From the NCBI GenBank assembly GCA_958295765.1, contig CATQHB010000002.1, forward strand, positions 1-51,716: a stretch of DNA of 51,716 bases, read 5' to 3'. The notes under the pieces were generated by a model that was given only the letters and a program-made list of their open reading frames with translations, ran no database searches and had not been told where the DNA came from. Each line of letters starts with the position of its first letter. Position 1 is the stretch's first letter. A program made the position numbers and the translations under genes. Of the stretch, positions 8,607 through 16,197 are shown piece after piece. The stretch is from an uncultured Dehalococcoidia bacterium (GTDB taxonomy: Bacteria > Chloroflexota > Dehalococcoidia > Lucifugimonadales > UBA3495).

Positions 8607-8691
8607 CGCTCATCCTGAGCCGGTCGAAGGACGGATTGAAAGAGGAACTGCCGGATAGGGGCGGGTGGTTCGACAAGCTCACCATGAGCGG
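8607..8691. repeat. Long variant of the hairpin element (about 85 bp)
   Basis: The arms are CGCTCATCCTGAGCCGGTCG and its near complement ending CACCATGAGCGG. They are separated by an extended loop with GGATTGAAAGAGGAACTGCC. The same long-loop form recurs at 47551-47636. Confidence 0.85.
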
Positions 8692-8810
8692 ATATAGTTA
8701 TTGGTGAGCGGATTGAGTTTTGGTAATGACTTTGCGCCAGCCCTGGCAATGGTCAACAAGGGATACAATACACTTTGCCAAAAGCCAATCATCGATAAAG
8801 GAGTCAAGAA

Positions 8811-9218
8811 ATGACAACGGCAACCGACGATACCCGGTTGGGGATAATGGAAGGACGCCTGACCGAGCAGTCTATCGCCATTCAGGAATTGCGGAACGAC
8901 TTCAGAGAGGGGCAGCAACAGATGAACGCCCGACTAGACGAATTCAGAGCTGAAGTCAACACCCGGTTCGGTGAAATCAACGCCCGGTTCGGCGAAGTCA
9001 ACACCCGGTTCGGCGAAGTCAACACCCGGTTCGGTGAAGTCAGCGCCCGTTTCGACGAAGTCAACGCCCGTTTCGACGAAATCAACGCCCGGTTTGAGCA
9101 GATGAACAACCGGATACACCAACTGACTCTGGCCGTCATCGGCGTAGGGGGAACGGTAGCGGTAGCGATGCTTTCCTTCGCCGGGGTATTGGCCTTTCAG
9201 CTAATCCAGAACGGCTGA
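8811..9218 (+). CDS. Small coiled-coil protein with C-terminal membrane helix, copy 1
   Basis: This is a 135-residue protein with AAGGAGTCAAGAA before the ATG. After an N-terminal GRLTEQSIAIQELRNDFREG helix there are about eight heptads of the form EVNTRFG / EINARFG / EVNARFD at residues 45-100, a continuous coiled coil encoded by 21-bp tandem repeats. A single hydrophobic helix at about 107-131 (AVIGVGGTVAVAMLSFAGVL) ends four residues before the stop, so it is probably a tail-anchored protein whose coil faces the cytoplasm. Such proteins resemble the small t-SNARE-like or DUF1640-like coiled-coil families, but I do not recognise a specific one. The function is unknown. Confidence 0.75.
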   Translation: MTTATDDTRLGIMEGRLTEQSIAIQELRNDFREGQQQMNARLDEFRAEVNTRFGEINARFGEVNTRFGEVNTRFGEVSARFDEVNARFDEINARFEQMNNRIHQLTLAVIGVGGTVAVAMLSFAGVLAFQLIQNG

Positions 9219-9377
9219 GCGCGGGGCGGGTGGTTCGACAAGCTCACCATGAGCGGGTATTGTTATCGGTGAGCGGATGTTGTTTTGGTAATGACTTTGC
9301 GCCGGCCCTGGCAATGGGTAATAAGGGGATGACAATTCACCTTGCCCAAAGCCAATCACCGATAAGGGAGTCAAGAA

Positions 9378-9647
9378 ATGACGACGGCAACTGACGATAC
9401 CAGGTTGGGGATACTGGAAGGACGCATGACCGAGCAATCCATCGCCATCCAGGAATTGCGGAGCGACCTCAGAGAGGGACTGCAACAGGTCAATGCCCGG
9501 TTAGACGAAGTCAACGCCCGGTTCGAGCAGACTAACAACCGGATACACCAACTGACTCTAGCCGTCATCGGCGTAGGGGGAACGGTAGCGGTAGCGATAC
9601 TTTCCTTCGCCGGGGTATTGGCCTTTCAGCTAATTCAGAACGGCTGA
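9378..9647 (+). CDS. Small coiled-coil protein with C-terminal membrane helix, copy 2
   Basis: This is an 89-residue paralogue of the gene at 8811. The N-terminal 40 residues and the C-terminal membrane helix are nearly identical, but only about three heptads remain (QVNARLD, EVNARFE, QTNNRIH), so the coil is roughly 35 residues shorter. The ribosome site AAGGGAGTCAAGAA is conserved. The difference in heptad number fits gain or loss of 21-bp repeats by slippage or recombination. The function is unknown. Confidence 0.75.
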   Translation: MTTATDDTRLGILEGRMTEQSIAIQELRSDLREGLQQVNARLDEVNARFEQTNNRIHQLTLAVIGVGGTVAVAILSFAGVLAFQLIQNG

Positions 9648-9782
9648 GCGCAGGGCGGGTGGTTCGACAAGCTCACCATGAGCGGATATAGTTATTGGTG
9701 AGCGGATTTTGTTTTTGATAATGACTTTGTGCCGGCCCTGCGGCTAATCGGCATCCCCTCGCCTTGAATCGCCGGCGCGTCC

Positions 9783-10892
9783 CTAGTCCTCATCGGGGGT
9801 AAGGCCGGCCAACTCCACCGTAACTTTAATGTCCTCAATATCCTCTGCTTGACCGGCAAAGGCGTCCTGAAACTCGGCCAGGGGAACCCGGCGGGTTTGC
9901 AGGCTTTCCGTCAGGCCCGGCCAGCGTTGTTCTATTTGGGCCAGGCTTTCTACCCCGGCCCGGAAATCGGCGGGGTTGGCGTTTACCGAGCCAAAGACCA
10001 GCCGATTGCCCAGCACCAGCCGGTTGTTAAAGCCGCCAGCGTCAATGGTCAGCGGGCTACCCTCATCGGCGACGCCCAGCAGACACAGGACGCCGTTGCC
10101 GCCCAGTTGTTGGCAAGCGTCGAAAACCAGGGGCGCGTATCCAGTAGCCTCCACTATCAAGTCCACTTGGCCCAACTCGGCGGCGATGCGAGATACCGGG
10201 GTTTCTCCGGTGTTGGCAAAATGGGCGCCCGTCTGACCGGCCAGCCGCGCCTTGCGGCCGGCCGGGGCGGAGCGGTCGAAAACCCAGGTTTCGATGCCCC
10301 GCAGCCGGAGCAGCAGGGCGGCCAGCAGGCCGATGGCCCCGGCGCCCAGCACTACCGCCCTTTCCAGGTTCCAGGGCAGGCGTTCCTGGATTTTCAGGGA
10401 TTGCCGCAGGGCTTTTTCCACGACGGCCAGCGGCTCCAGCAGCGCGCCGGCCGGGGCCAGCGCCGGCGGCACCGGGGTCAGGAACCGGGGGTGTTCGGCG
10501 TAGTATTCGGACAGGAACCCGTGCCGGCCCTGGATGCCCCGTTCCGTAAAGTCGCCGGTCAAGCACATATCGTTCTGGCCGCTGCGACAGGGGCGGCAAT
10601 GGGCGTGGGGGCAGGGCCGCCGCACCGAGGCCACCACGTAATCGCCAAGGGACAACCCGGTTGCCGCCGGCCCGGAGTCAACCACCTGCCCCAATCCCTC
10701 ATGCCCGATTACCAGGAAATCACTGCCGGCCGGGGCCGTCCCGTAGCGGCCCCGGATAATTTCCTGGTCGGTGCCGCATACGCCGACCCGCGCCACGCGC
10801 ACCACCACCTCCCCGGGGCCAACCGCCGGCTCCGGCACTTCCCGCAGGGCCAGGTAGTCGGCGATTCCCGGCTTGACGGTGATGGCTTTCAT
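9783..10892 (-). CDS. Zinc-dependent glucose 1-dehydrogenase-like alcohol dehydrogenase
   Basis: This is a 369-residue protein taken from the ATG at 10892 (MKAITVKPG); the frame stays open 23 codons upstream without family similarity. The catalytic zinc site has Cys39 in GVCGTDQE and His64-Glu65 in IGHEGLG. Four structural zinc cysteines lie at 94, 99, 102 and 110. RPCPHAHCRPCRSGQNDMC followed by FTERGIQGRHGF resembles archaeal-type glucose 1-dehydrogenases, as does the LGNRLVFGSVNANPADF stretch near 295. It would oxidise an aldose or related sugar with NAD(P). The GH15 glycosidase gene nearby on the same strand could supply glucose, which is inference. Confidence 0.78.
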   Translation of the reverse strand: MKAITVKPGIADYLALREVPEPAVGPGEVVVRVARVGVCGTDQEIIRGRYGTAPAGSDFLVIGHEGLGQVVDSGPAATGLSLGDYVVASVRRPCPHAHCRPCRSGQNDMCLTGDFTERGIQGRHGFLSEYYAEHPRFLTPVPPALAPAGALLEPLAVVEKALRQSLKIQERLPWNLERAVVLGAGAIGLLAALLLRLRGIETWVFDRSAPAGRKARLAGQTGAHFANTGETPVSRIAAELGQVDLIVEATGYAPLVFDACQQLGGNGVLCLLGVADEGSPLTIDAGGFNNRLVLGNRLVFGSVNANPADFRAGVESLAQIEQRWPGLTESLQTRRVPLAEFQDAFAGQAEDIEDIKVTVELAGLTPDED

Positions 10893-11002
10893 ATAGAGTT
10901 CCGCCTTTCTTCGGCGTTGATTGCCTATCCTAGCCGCCGCCCTCTCAGGGAGAGCGGGCAATGCCAGGTCTGGTACAAAGTCGAGTTACATCCGCTCTCC
11001 GC

Positions 11003-11281
11003 TCATCTTGAGCCGGTCGAAGGATGAGCCGCCGGATGGGGGAGTTGGGCAAGACATTCCAATAGGGGCAGGAGCGATTTGGAGGCATTTTCCAGCACCA
11101 CGCTTTGCGGCTCGTCTGCTTCATCAGAAAACACCATGAGGCCCGTTGCGATGGGGAAGCCATTGCTGGCGGACGTACCATTCCACAGGACCAGAATGTC
11201 TGCCTCCGGGTCGTAACTGACGAGGAGTTCTTTCTCTTCCGGTATGGGATACTTGGCCGGGTTCCATTTCTGATGGCTCAT
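11003..11281 (-). CDS. Small uncharacterised protein (DUF2283-like)
   Basis: This is a 92-residue protein with a GGGGGAGG ribosome site five bases before ATG 11281; that site lies inside the longer TTG-initiated frame, so the shorter start is preferred. VSYDPEADILVLWNG at about 25-39 resembles the opening of DUF2283-type small beta proteins (YD.EADVL.I). A TGLMVFSDE strand and a C-terminal amphipathic helix NASKSLLPLLECL follow. The last seven codons (HPSTGSR) are encoded by an arm of the interspersed repeat, so the repeat inserted at or over the original stop. The function is unknown. Confidence 0.6.
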   Translation of the reverse strand: MSHQKWNPAKYPIPEEKELLVSYDPEADILVLWNGTSASNGFPIATGLMVFSDEADEPQSVVLENASKSLLPLLECLAQLPHPAAHPSTGSR

Positions 11282-11344
11282 GCGGGCCTCCCCCAAACTT
11301 TCAGCAGTTTGCTATTGAAGTAAGCGTTGAATAGCTGGGCATTT

Positions 11345-11506
11345 GGTTCGACAAGCTCACCATGAGTGGATACTGTTACCGGCCCCATGCCCGGATATTG
11401 TTGCCAGCCCTCATGCCCGGATATTGTTATGAGCGGGGGTTGTTATTGACTTGGCGCCGGCCCCGGGGTAATGGGCGTGTAGGGGCGGTTCGCGAACCGC
11501 CCCTAC
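11345..11506. repeat. Repeat-filled gap: half hairpin element plus a 28-bp perfect palindrome
   Basis: A half element (GGTTCGACAAGCTCACCATG) starts at 11346. At 11479-11506 lies a perfect palindrome centred on TCGCGA with arms GTAGGGGCGGTTCG. The same palindrome occurs at 15932-15959 and 16153-16180. No gene is visible in the 11297-11547 gap. Confidence 0.85.
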
Positions 11507-11547
11507 GGGATCGGTGTTGACTTTGCCCCGGCCCCGGCAATGCACCC

Positions 11548-13401
11548 CTACCAGTTCACCAGGCCGGCGCTGTCGATGTCCCGGTCCAGGTTGCAGGCGG
11601 CGCTGATCAGGGCCAGGTGGGTGAAGGCTTGGGGGAAGTTGCCCAGCCCCTCGCCGCTGTGTCCCGTTTCCTCGGCGTACAGGCCCACGTGATTGGCGTA
11701 GCCGAGCATCTTCTCAAAGATGAGCCGGGCCTGGTCCAGAGCGGCCGGGTCATAGCGGCCGGCCCGGCTCATCGCCTCCACCAGCCAGAAAGTGCAGATG
11801 TTGAAAGAACCTTCGTAGCCCATCAACCCGTCGGGCGAGGACTCCAGGTGGTAGCGAAAGACCAGGCTGTTGGAAACCAGGCCGCCCTGCTCCGGCGACT
11901 GGTTGATGGCTTCCAGGGTTTTCAACATTCGCGGGTCGGACGGGGACAGGAAAAACACCAGGGGCATCACCAGGTTGGAGGCGTCCAGGGAGTTGCTGCC
12001 GTAATACTGGACAAAGGCTTGGCGCTCTTCGTTCCAGCCGTGCTGCATAATGTCCTCGTAGATGGCATCCCGGGCCTGCTCCCACTTGGCCCGGTCGGCG
12101 GGGAAGGAGCGGGCATCGGCCAACCGCAAAGCCCGGTCAACGGCGACCCAGCACATCAGTTTGGAATAGACGAAGTGGCGGCGCCCGCCGCGCACCTCCC
12201 AGATACCTTCGTCTTCCCGCTGCCAATTTTCCACCACCCAGTTGGTCAGCCGGCGCAGGTGAATCCAGAAATCGTAGGAAATGGGTTCGGCGTGCTTGTT
12301 GTAGATATAAACCGAGTCCATCAACTCGCCGTAAATGTCCAACTGCAACTGGCCGTAGGCGCCGTTGCCGACCCGGACCGGGCTGGAGCCTTTGTAGCCG
12401 TCCAGGTGCCAGAGGGTTTCCTCGGTCAGGTCATGGCGGCCGTCGATGCCGTACATTATTTGCAGCGACCCGTCCGGGTTCAGTTCACCGGCCCGGGCCT
12501 CAATCCACTTCATAAACTTGGTGGCTTCCTCGGTGAACCCGATGCGCAGCAGGGCGTAGATGGTGAAGGCGGCATCCCGAATCCAGGTATAGCGGTAGTC
12601 CCAGTTGCGCGCCCCGCCCAAGTCCTCGGGCAGGCTGCACGTCGGGGCGGCGACGATGGCCCCGGTGGGGTCGTAGGTCAGCAGTTTCAGCACCAGGGCC
12701 GACCGCTCCACCATCTCCCGCCAGCGCCCCTTGTATTTGCAACGGGACAGCCATCTGCGCCAGTATTCCACCGTGTCCTGAAAGAGTTGCTCGCTCTCCG
12801 CTTCGCTGAAGGGATGATGGTCGGCATCGTTGTTGCTGGTGTCATCAATGGCAAAGGTAACGGTCTGGCCCTCCTGGAGGGTGAACTCGCAGGTCAGGCC
12901 GTTGCCGGTCTTTTGCAGCGGTATAGTGGTGGATAGCTGAAGGCTGATGCCCTCGGAAACCATCAGGGCGCCCGATTCGTTCATTCGTATCTCATGGCTG
13001 TTGAGGGCGAAGTTGAAGGCCGGGAAACACTCCATTCGGAAGGCCATTGACCCGCGGACGACATTCACCCGGCGAATCAACTCGTTGTGCGTGTGGCTGG
13101 CGCTATTAGCGCTCACCGGCATAAAGTCGATAACCTCGCCCACGCCGTCGGAGGAAAGGAAACGGGTTACCAGAACGTTGGTCTCCGGCCAGTAGAGTTG
13201 CCGGTAGGTAATATCGGCGGTGTCGCCGACCGGTGAAATCTTGAAGTGGCCGCCCTTCTCGTCGTCCAGGATGGCGGCAAAGACGCTGGGCGAGTCAAAG
13301 TTAGGGGAGCAGAACCAGTCTATCGAGCCGTTGATGCCGACCAGCGCCACGGTGTGCATATTGCCGATAATGCCGTAGTCCTCGATGGGCTGGTAACTCA
13401 T
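11548..13401 (-). CDS. Glycoside hydrolase family 15 protein (glucoamylase / trehalase type)
   Basis: This is a 617-residue protein with AAAGGAGGAACGCA before the ATG. The N-terminal beta-sandwich starts with [20 protein letters not shown] and [17 protein letters not shown], the classic GH15 bacterial opening. The (alpha/alpha)6 barrel carries [18 protein letters not shown] near 270, [16 protein letters not shown] near 340 with the likely general acid, [15 protein letters not shown] near 372, and the final [17 protein letters not shown] with the likely catalytic base. The length fits the roughly 600-residue bacterial subgroup, which includes trehalases, glucoamylases and glucodextranases. The exact substrate cannot be chosen. 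It lacks a signal peptide and so probably acts in the cytoplasm on trehalose or glycogen-like glucans. Confidence 0.87.
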   Translation of the reverse strand: MSYQPIEDYGIIGNMHTVALVGINGSIDWFCSPNFDSPSVFAAILDDEKGGHFKISPVGDTADITYRQLYWPETNVLVTRFLSSDGVGEVIDFMPVSANSASHTHNELIRRVNVVRGSMAFRMECFPAFNFALNSHEIRMNESGALMVSEGISLQLSTTIPLQKTGNGLTCEFTLQEGQTVTFAIDDTSNNDADHHPFSEAESEQLFQDTVEYWRRWLSRCKYKGRWREMVERSALVLKLLTYDPTGAIVAAPTCSLPEDLGGARNWDYRYTWIRDAAFTIYALLRIGFTEEATKFMKWIEARAGELNPDGSLQIMYGIDGRHDLTEETLWHLDGYKGSSPVRVGNGAYGQLQLDIYGELMDSVYIYNKHAEPISYDFWIHLRRLTNWVVENWQREDEGIWEVRGGRRHFVYSKLMCWVAVDRALRLADARSFPADRAKWEQARDAIYEDIMQHGWNEERQAFVQYYGSNSLDASNLVMPLVFFLSPSDPRMLKTLEAINQSPEQGGLVSNSLVFRYHLESSPDGLMGYEGSFNICTFWLVEAMSRAGRYDPAALDQARLIFEKMLGYANHVGLYAEETGHSGEGLGNFPQAFTHLALISAACNLDRDIDSAGLVNW

Positions 13402-13415
13402 TGCGTTCCTCCTTT

Positions 13416-13528
13416 ACGAATTAAGAATTAGGAATTAGGAATTAAGAATTGGGTAGGTGGGTTGTGTCTGGTGGGTTAATCCTTGTCTTTACGGCTCATT
13501 CTCAATTCCTAATTCTTAATTCCTAATT
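13416..13528. repeat. AT-rich repeat pair flanking a short GC stretch
   Basis: Repeats of AATTAAGAATTAGGAATT at 13416-13450 are answered by the inverted form TTCTCAATTCCTAATTC at about 13498-13528. Together they could pair into a long imperfect hairpin around GGTTGTGTCTGGTGGG. The inner end supplies the stop codon (TAG on the minus strand) and last Asn codon of the downstream-located dehydrogenase gene. Confidence 0.75.
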
Positions 13529-14566
13529 CACCACGGCGCAGGCCCGGCCTGGTAGTTCCATGGCCTCGATGCTTTGCAGTACCGCGTCGGCTTCCTCCAG
13601 GGCGCAGATGCGGGTAACTACCGGGCGGATGCGGCCCTGGGCCACCAGTTCCACCGCCTCGGCCAACTCCTGGCGGCTGCAATAGCGGGAGCCGGTAAGC
13701 ACCAGTTCGTTGCTCAGGGCGCGGGCGTTGAGGGGCAGGGCCGCCTCCCCGTCATAGGAGCCGACGAACACCAGCCGGCCGCCCTTGCCCAGGCTGTTCA
13801 GGCTGGCCCGCATGGTGTCGGCGATGCCCACCATCTCCACCACCACGTCCACGCCCCGGCCGCCGGTGAGCCGCCGGACTTCCTCATCAAAGCCCACTTC
13901 CCGGGAATTGATTACTTCGTCGGCGCCCTGCTCCCGGGCCAGGGCCAGCTTCTCAGCGCTGAGGTCCACGGCGAAAACCCGCGCCCCCAGCACTTTAGCC
14001 ATCTGCACCATGTGGATGCCCACGCCGCCGCCGGCGCCCACTACCAGCACCGTCTCCGGCGCCCTGACCCTGGCCCGTTCCCGCAGCACGTGCACCGGCG
14101 TAGCGATGGCGTCGGCGGTTACGGCGGCGTCCACGTAGCCCATTTCCGGCGGGATATGGCACAGGTTCCGCTCCGGCAGCGTAACGTACTCGGCCAGGCC
14201 GCCGTCAATCTGCCGCCCGACGTAACCGGCGTGATTATCGCACAGGTCTTCCCGGCCCACGTTGCACCAGCGGCAGTTGCCGCAGGTCAGGTAAAAATAG
14301 ACGTTCACCCGGTCGCCCGGCTTAAAGGCGTTGACCTGGGGGCCGACCTCCACCACGTCGCCGGCGATTTCGTGGCCGATGATGCGGGGAAACTTGTCCC
14401 GGATGACCCCCTGGCCGAAGCCCCGGCCCCGGCGGTTCCAGACCAGGGTGAGGCCCAAGCCGCAGGCGCGCACCCGCACCAGCGCCTCCCCGGGGCCGGG
14501 TTGGGGCCGGGCAACCTCCTCCAGATGCAGCGGGCCGCCCGGCTCTTTCAGTACCAATGCCTGCAT
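13523..14566 (-). CDS. Zinc-dependent medium-chain alcohol dehydrogenase
   Basis: This is an approximately 347-residue protein. Two consecutive ATGs are possible (14569 and 14566); AGAGGTA lies too close to the first, so the second is preferred. The GroES-like domain has RACGLGLT with the catalytic Cys, GHEIAGDVVEVG with the second ligand, and the four-Cys structural lobe CGNCRWCNVGREDLC. The Rossmann domain has VVGAGGGVGIHMVQMAKVLG and an Asp-ended strand (VFAVDLS) that favours NAD. It probably oxidises an alcohol or reduces an aldehyde; the substrate is unknown. The last codon and stop derive from an AT-rich repeat. Confidence 0.82.
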   Translation of the reverse strand: MQALVLKEPGGPLHLEEVARPQPGPGEALVRVRACGLGLTLVWNRRGRGFGQGVIRDKFPRIIGHEIAGDVVEVGPQVNAFKPGDRVNVYFYLTCGNCRWCNVGREDLCDNHAGYVGRQIDGGLAEYVTLPERNLCHIPPEMGYVDAAVTADAIATPVHVLRERARVRAPETVLVVGAGGGVGIHMVQMAKVLGARVFAVDLSAEKLALAREQGADEVINSREVGFDEEVRRLTGGRGVDVVVEMVGIADTMRASLNSLGKGGRLVFVGSYDGEAALPLNARALSNELVLTGSRYCSRQELAEAVELVAQGRIRPVVTRICALEEADAVLQSIEAMELPGRACAVVN

Positions 14567-14755
14567 CATTACCTCTGGCGCTTAAGGTTAAGGTTTGTGT
14601 ATCAATTATACGCCCCTTAAACCCTGGATTCTACTTTAGGGATAACCGGGTCAGGGCAATCGCATTATAAACCGGTCATTCCGTCATTCCGGCAACCCAT
14701 CAACCCGGTCATCAGACCGTCATTCCGGCAACCTGTCATCTGGCAACCCAAGCCA

Positions 14756-14852
14756 CCGTCGTTCCGGCGAAAGCCGGAATCCAGGAAATCCCCCGGAAAA
14801 GAGCGGGTCGGCTACCGAGGATTCTGGATTCCGGCCTTCGCCAGAACGACGG
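14756..14852. repeat. Two-armed palindromic element (CGTTCCGGCGAAAGCCGGAAT family)
   Basis: The left arm (about 14757-14785) and right arm (about 14824-14852) are near-perfect reverse complements of roughly 29 bp. They enclose a conserved centre of GAAATCCCCCGGAAAAGAG and GGCTACCGAGG. Upstream, 14667-14750 holds fragments of the same arm (GTCATTCCGG). This family is dispersed through the window. Confidence 0.9.
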
Positions 14853-14910
14853 TTTTATGTCGTGATTGACTTGGGTAAGGCACGATTGCCCCGGCATCCT
14901 CGGTGCCCCG

Positions 14911-14940
14911 GTGGTGAAAATACTCCCCCTGGGGTAGAAT
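14911..14940 (+). promoter_or_regulatory. Promoter-like block GTGGTGAAAA-N14-TAGAAT
   Basis: GTGGTGAAAA at 14911-14920 is followed by TAGAAT at 14935-14940, about 60 bp before the SDR start. The 16-base string GCCCCGGTGGTGAAAA and the same distance to a -10 hexamer recur at 41666-41701 before another gene. That repetition makes it more likely to be a real promoter or regulatory site. Confidence 0.45.
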
Positions 14941-14999
14941 CACCTTCAGATAGAACCAGACCCCCCGGCGACCGGCCGGGGTTAGCGGGAGGGAACCGG

Positions 15000-15761
15000 A
15001 TGGACTTGGGATTTTCGGATAAGGTGGTGTTTATTACCGGCGGCGGCCACGGCATTGGCCGGGCCTTTGCCCTGAACTTTGCCGCAGAGGGGGCGGCGGT
15101 AGCTATTGCCGAGTTGGACGCGCAACGGGCCGCCGCTACCGTCGGCGACATCAAGGAGCAGGGCGGGAAGGCTGTCGCCCTGCCCTGCGACGTGAGCGAC
15201 CGGGAGCAGGTGCAAGCGGCGGTATCCCAAACCCTGGCCGAGTACGGCCAGTTGGACATCCTGATTAACAACGCCGTAAGCCCCAATCTGACCGGTTCCC
15301 TGGAGGAACTGGAGGACCTGGATTGGGACCATAACTTTGACGTGAACGTGAAGGGGAGCTTTTACTGCTTCCGGGCGGTGGCGCCCTATATGAAGGAACG
15401 CCGCTACGGGAAGGTGGTGAGCATGGCCTCCATCGTAGGCCGGCGCGGTTCGGCGGAACCGACTTCGGCGGCCTATTCCGCCTCCAAGGCCGGCATTATC
15501 GGCCTGACCGCCACTATGGCCCGGGAGTTGGGGCCGTACAACATCAACGTCAACGCCATTGCTCCGGGCAGCATCAACACCCCCCGCTGGCGTGACGCCC
15601 GCAACGAGGCCCAAATCGACCGGACGATTCAAGGCACTGCCCTGAAACGGCTGGGCGAGGCCGAGGACATCGTAGGAATGGCCCTGATGCTGGCCTCCGA
15701 CCACGCCTCTTTTATCACCGGCCAGGTAGTAACCATCGACGGCGGGATGTTGTGTATGTAG
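15000..15761 (+). CDS. Short-chain dehydrogenase/reductase (SDR)
   Basis: This is a 253-residue protein from the ATG at 15000, with GGGAGG eight or nine bases upstream; the open frame extends 46 codons further but into repeat-derived sequence. FITGGGHGIGRAFA at 11-24 is the TGxxxGIG cofactor loop, NNAV at 90-93 and the triad Ser144, Tyr159, Lys163 (YSASK) are all present. INVNAIAPGSINTP near 180 and the C-terminal VVTIDGGM are standard for classical FabG-like SDRs. It would be an NAD(P)-dependent oxidoreductase of a hydroxy or keto substrate. The neighbouring ring-cleavage genes suggest a dihydrodiol- or hydroxyacid-type role, which is inference. Confidence 0.88.
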   Translation: MDLGFSDKVVFITGGGHGIGRAFALNFAAEGAAVAIAELDAQRAAATVGDIKEQGGKAVALPCDVSDREQVQAAVSQTLAEYGQLDILINNAVSPNLTGSLEELEDLDWDHNFDVNVKGSFYCFRAVAPYMKERRYGKVVSMASIVGRRGSAEPTSAAYSASKAGIIGLTATMARELGPYNINVNAIAPGSINTPRWRDARNEAQIDRTIQGTALKRLGEAEDIVGMALMLASDHASFITGQVVTIDGGMLCM

Positions 15762-15800
15762 GCTTGCCGGGGATGGGGGGTGTGCCGGGAGAGACCGGGC

Positions 15801-16197
15801 TTGCCGGTATTTCTTGCCGGGCCGGGCTTGGTTGGCCGGTAGGGGCGGGTTTATAACCCGTCCGCGTTCCGGTGTCAGGATATTTCACCTATGGCGGCGT
15901 AGGTTCTCCGATGGCGAGTTTGCCGTTGGTGGTAGGGGCGGTTCGCGAACCGCCCCTACGCCGCTGTAAATACCCGGTTCACCCATACCCGGTTTTACCC
16001 GGCTATCGGTACTTTCAACGCTTGCCGGTATTTCTTGCCAAGCCGGGCTTGGTTGTCCGGTAGGAGCGGGTTTGTAACCCGCCCGCGTTCCGGTGCAAGG
16101 ACGGTTCACCTATGGCGGCGGCGGTTCCCCGATGGCGAGTTTGCCGTTGGGGGTAGGGGCGGTTCGCGAACCGCCCCTACCCGATGTAAATACCCGC
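15801..16197. repeat. 221-bp intergenic tandem repeat with embedded palindromes
   Basis: Two units start at 15801 and 16022 (TTGCCGGTATTTCTTGCC). Each contains a GGGCGGGTTT(A/G)TAACCCG hairpin, a CACCTATGGCGGCG stretch, GATGGCGAGTTTGCCGTTGG and the 28-bp perfect palindrome (15932-15959 and 16153-16180). There is no gene in the 15762-16197 gap. The second unit abuts the stop codon of the hydroxylase gene. Confidence 0.85.

Larger units (their letters stand above)
8666..9745. repeat. Tandem repeat unit carrying the two coiled-coil genes
   Basis: The sequence GGTTCGACAAGCTCACCATG, then ATGAGCGG, TTATTGGTGAGCGG and TTTTGGTAATGACTTTGCGCC occurs before gene 1 (8666-8740), before gene 2 (9231-9310) and again after gene 2 (9659-9745). 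The unit is therefore leader plus gene, duplicated, with a third leader left at the end. The shared leader extends to the AAGGAGTCAAGAA ribosome site of both genes. Confidence 0.85.

Noticed and set aside
8324-8749. Minus-strand open frame containing SAHGELVEPPAP
   Set aside because: This peptide comes from the hairpin repeat and recurs wherever the repeat does. Similar spurious frames occur at 4511-4720, 9201-9485 and 47526-47717.
8949-9104. 21-bp repeats as a possible CRISPR or minisatellite outside genes
   Set aside because: They are in frame and encode heptads of a coiled coil inside a gene.
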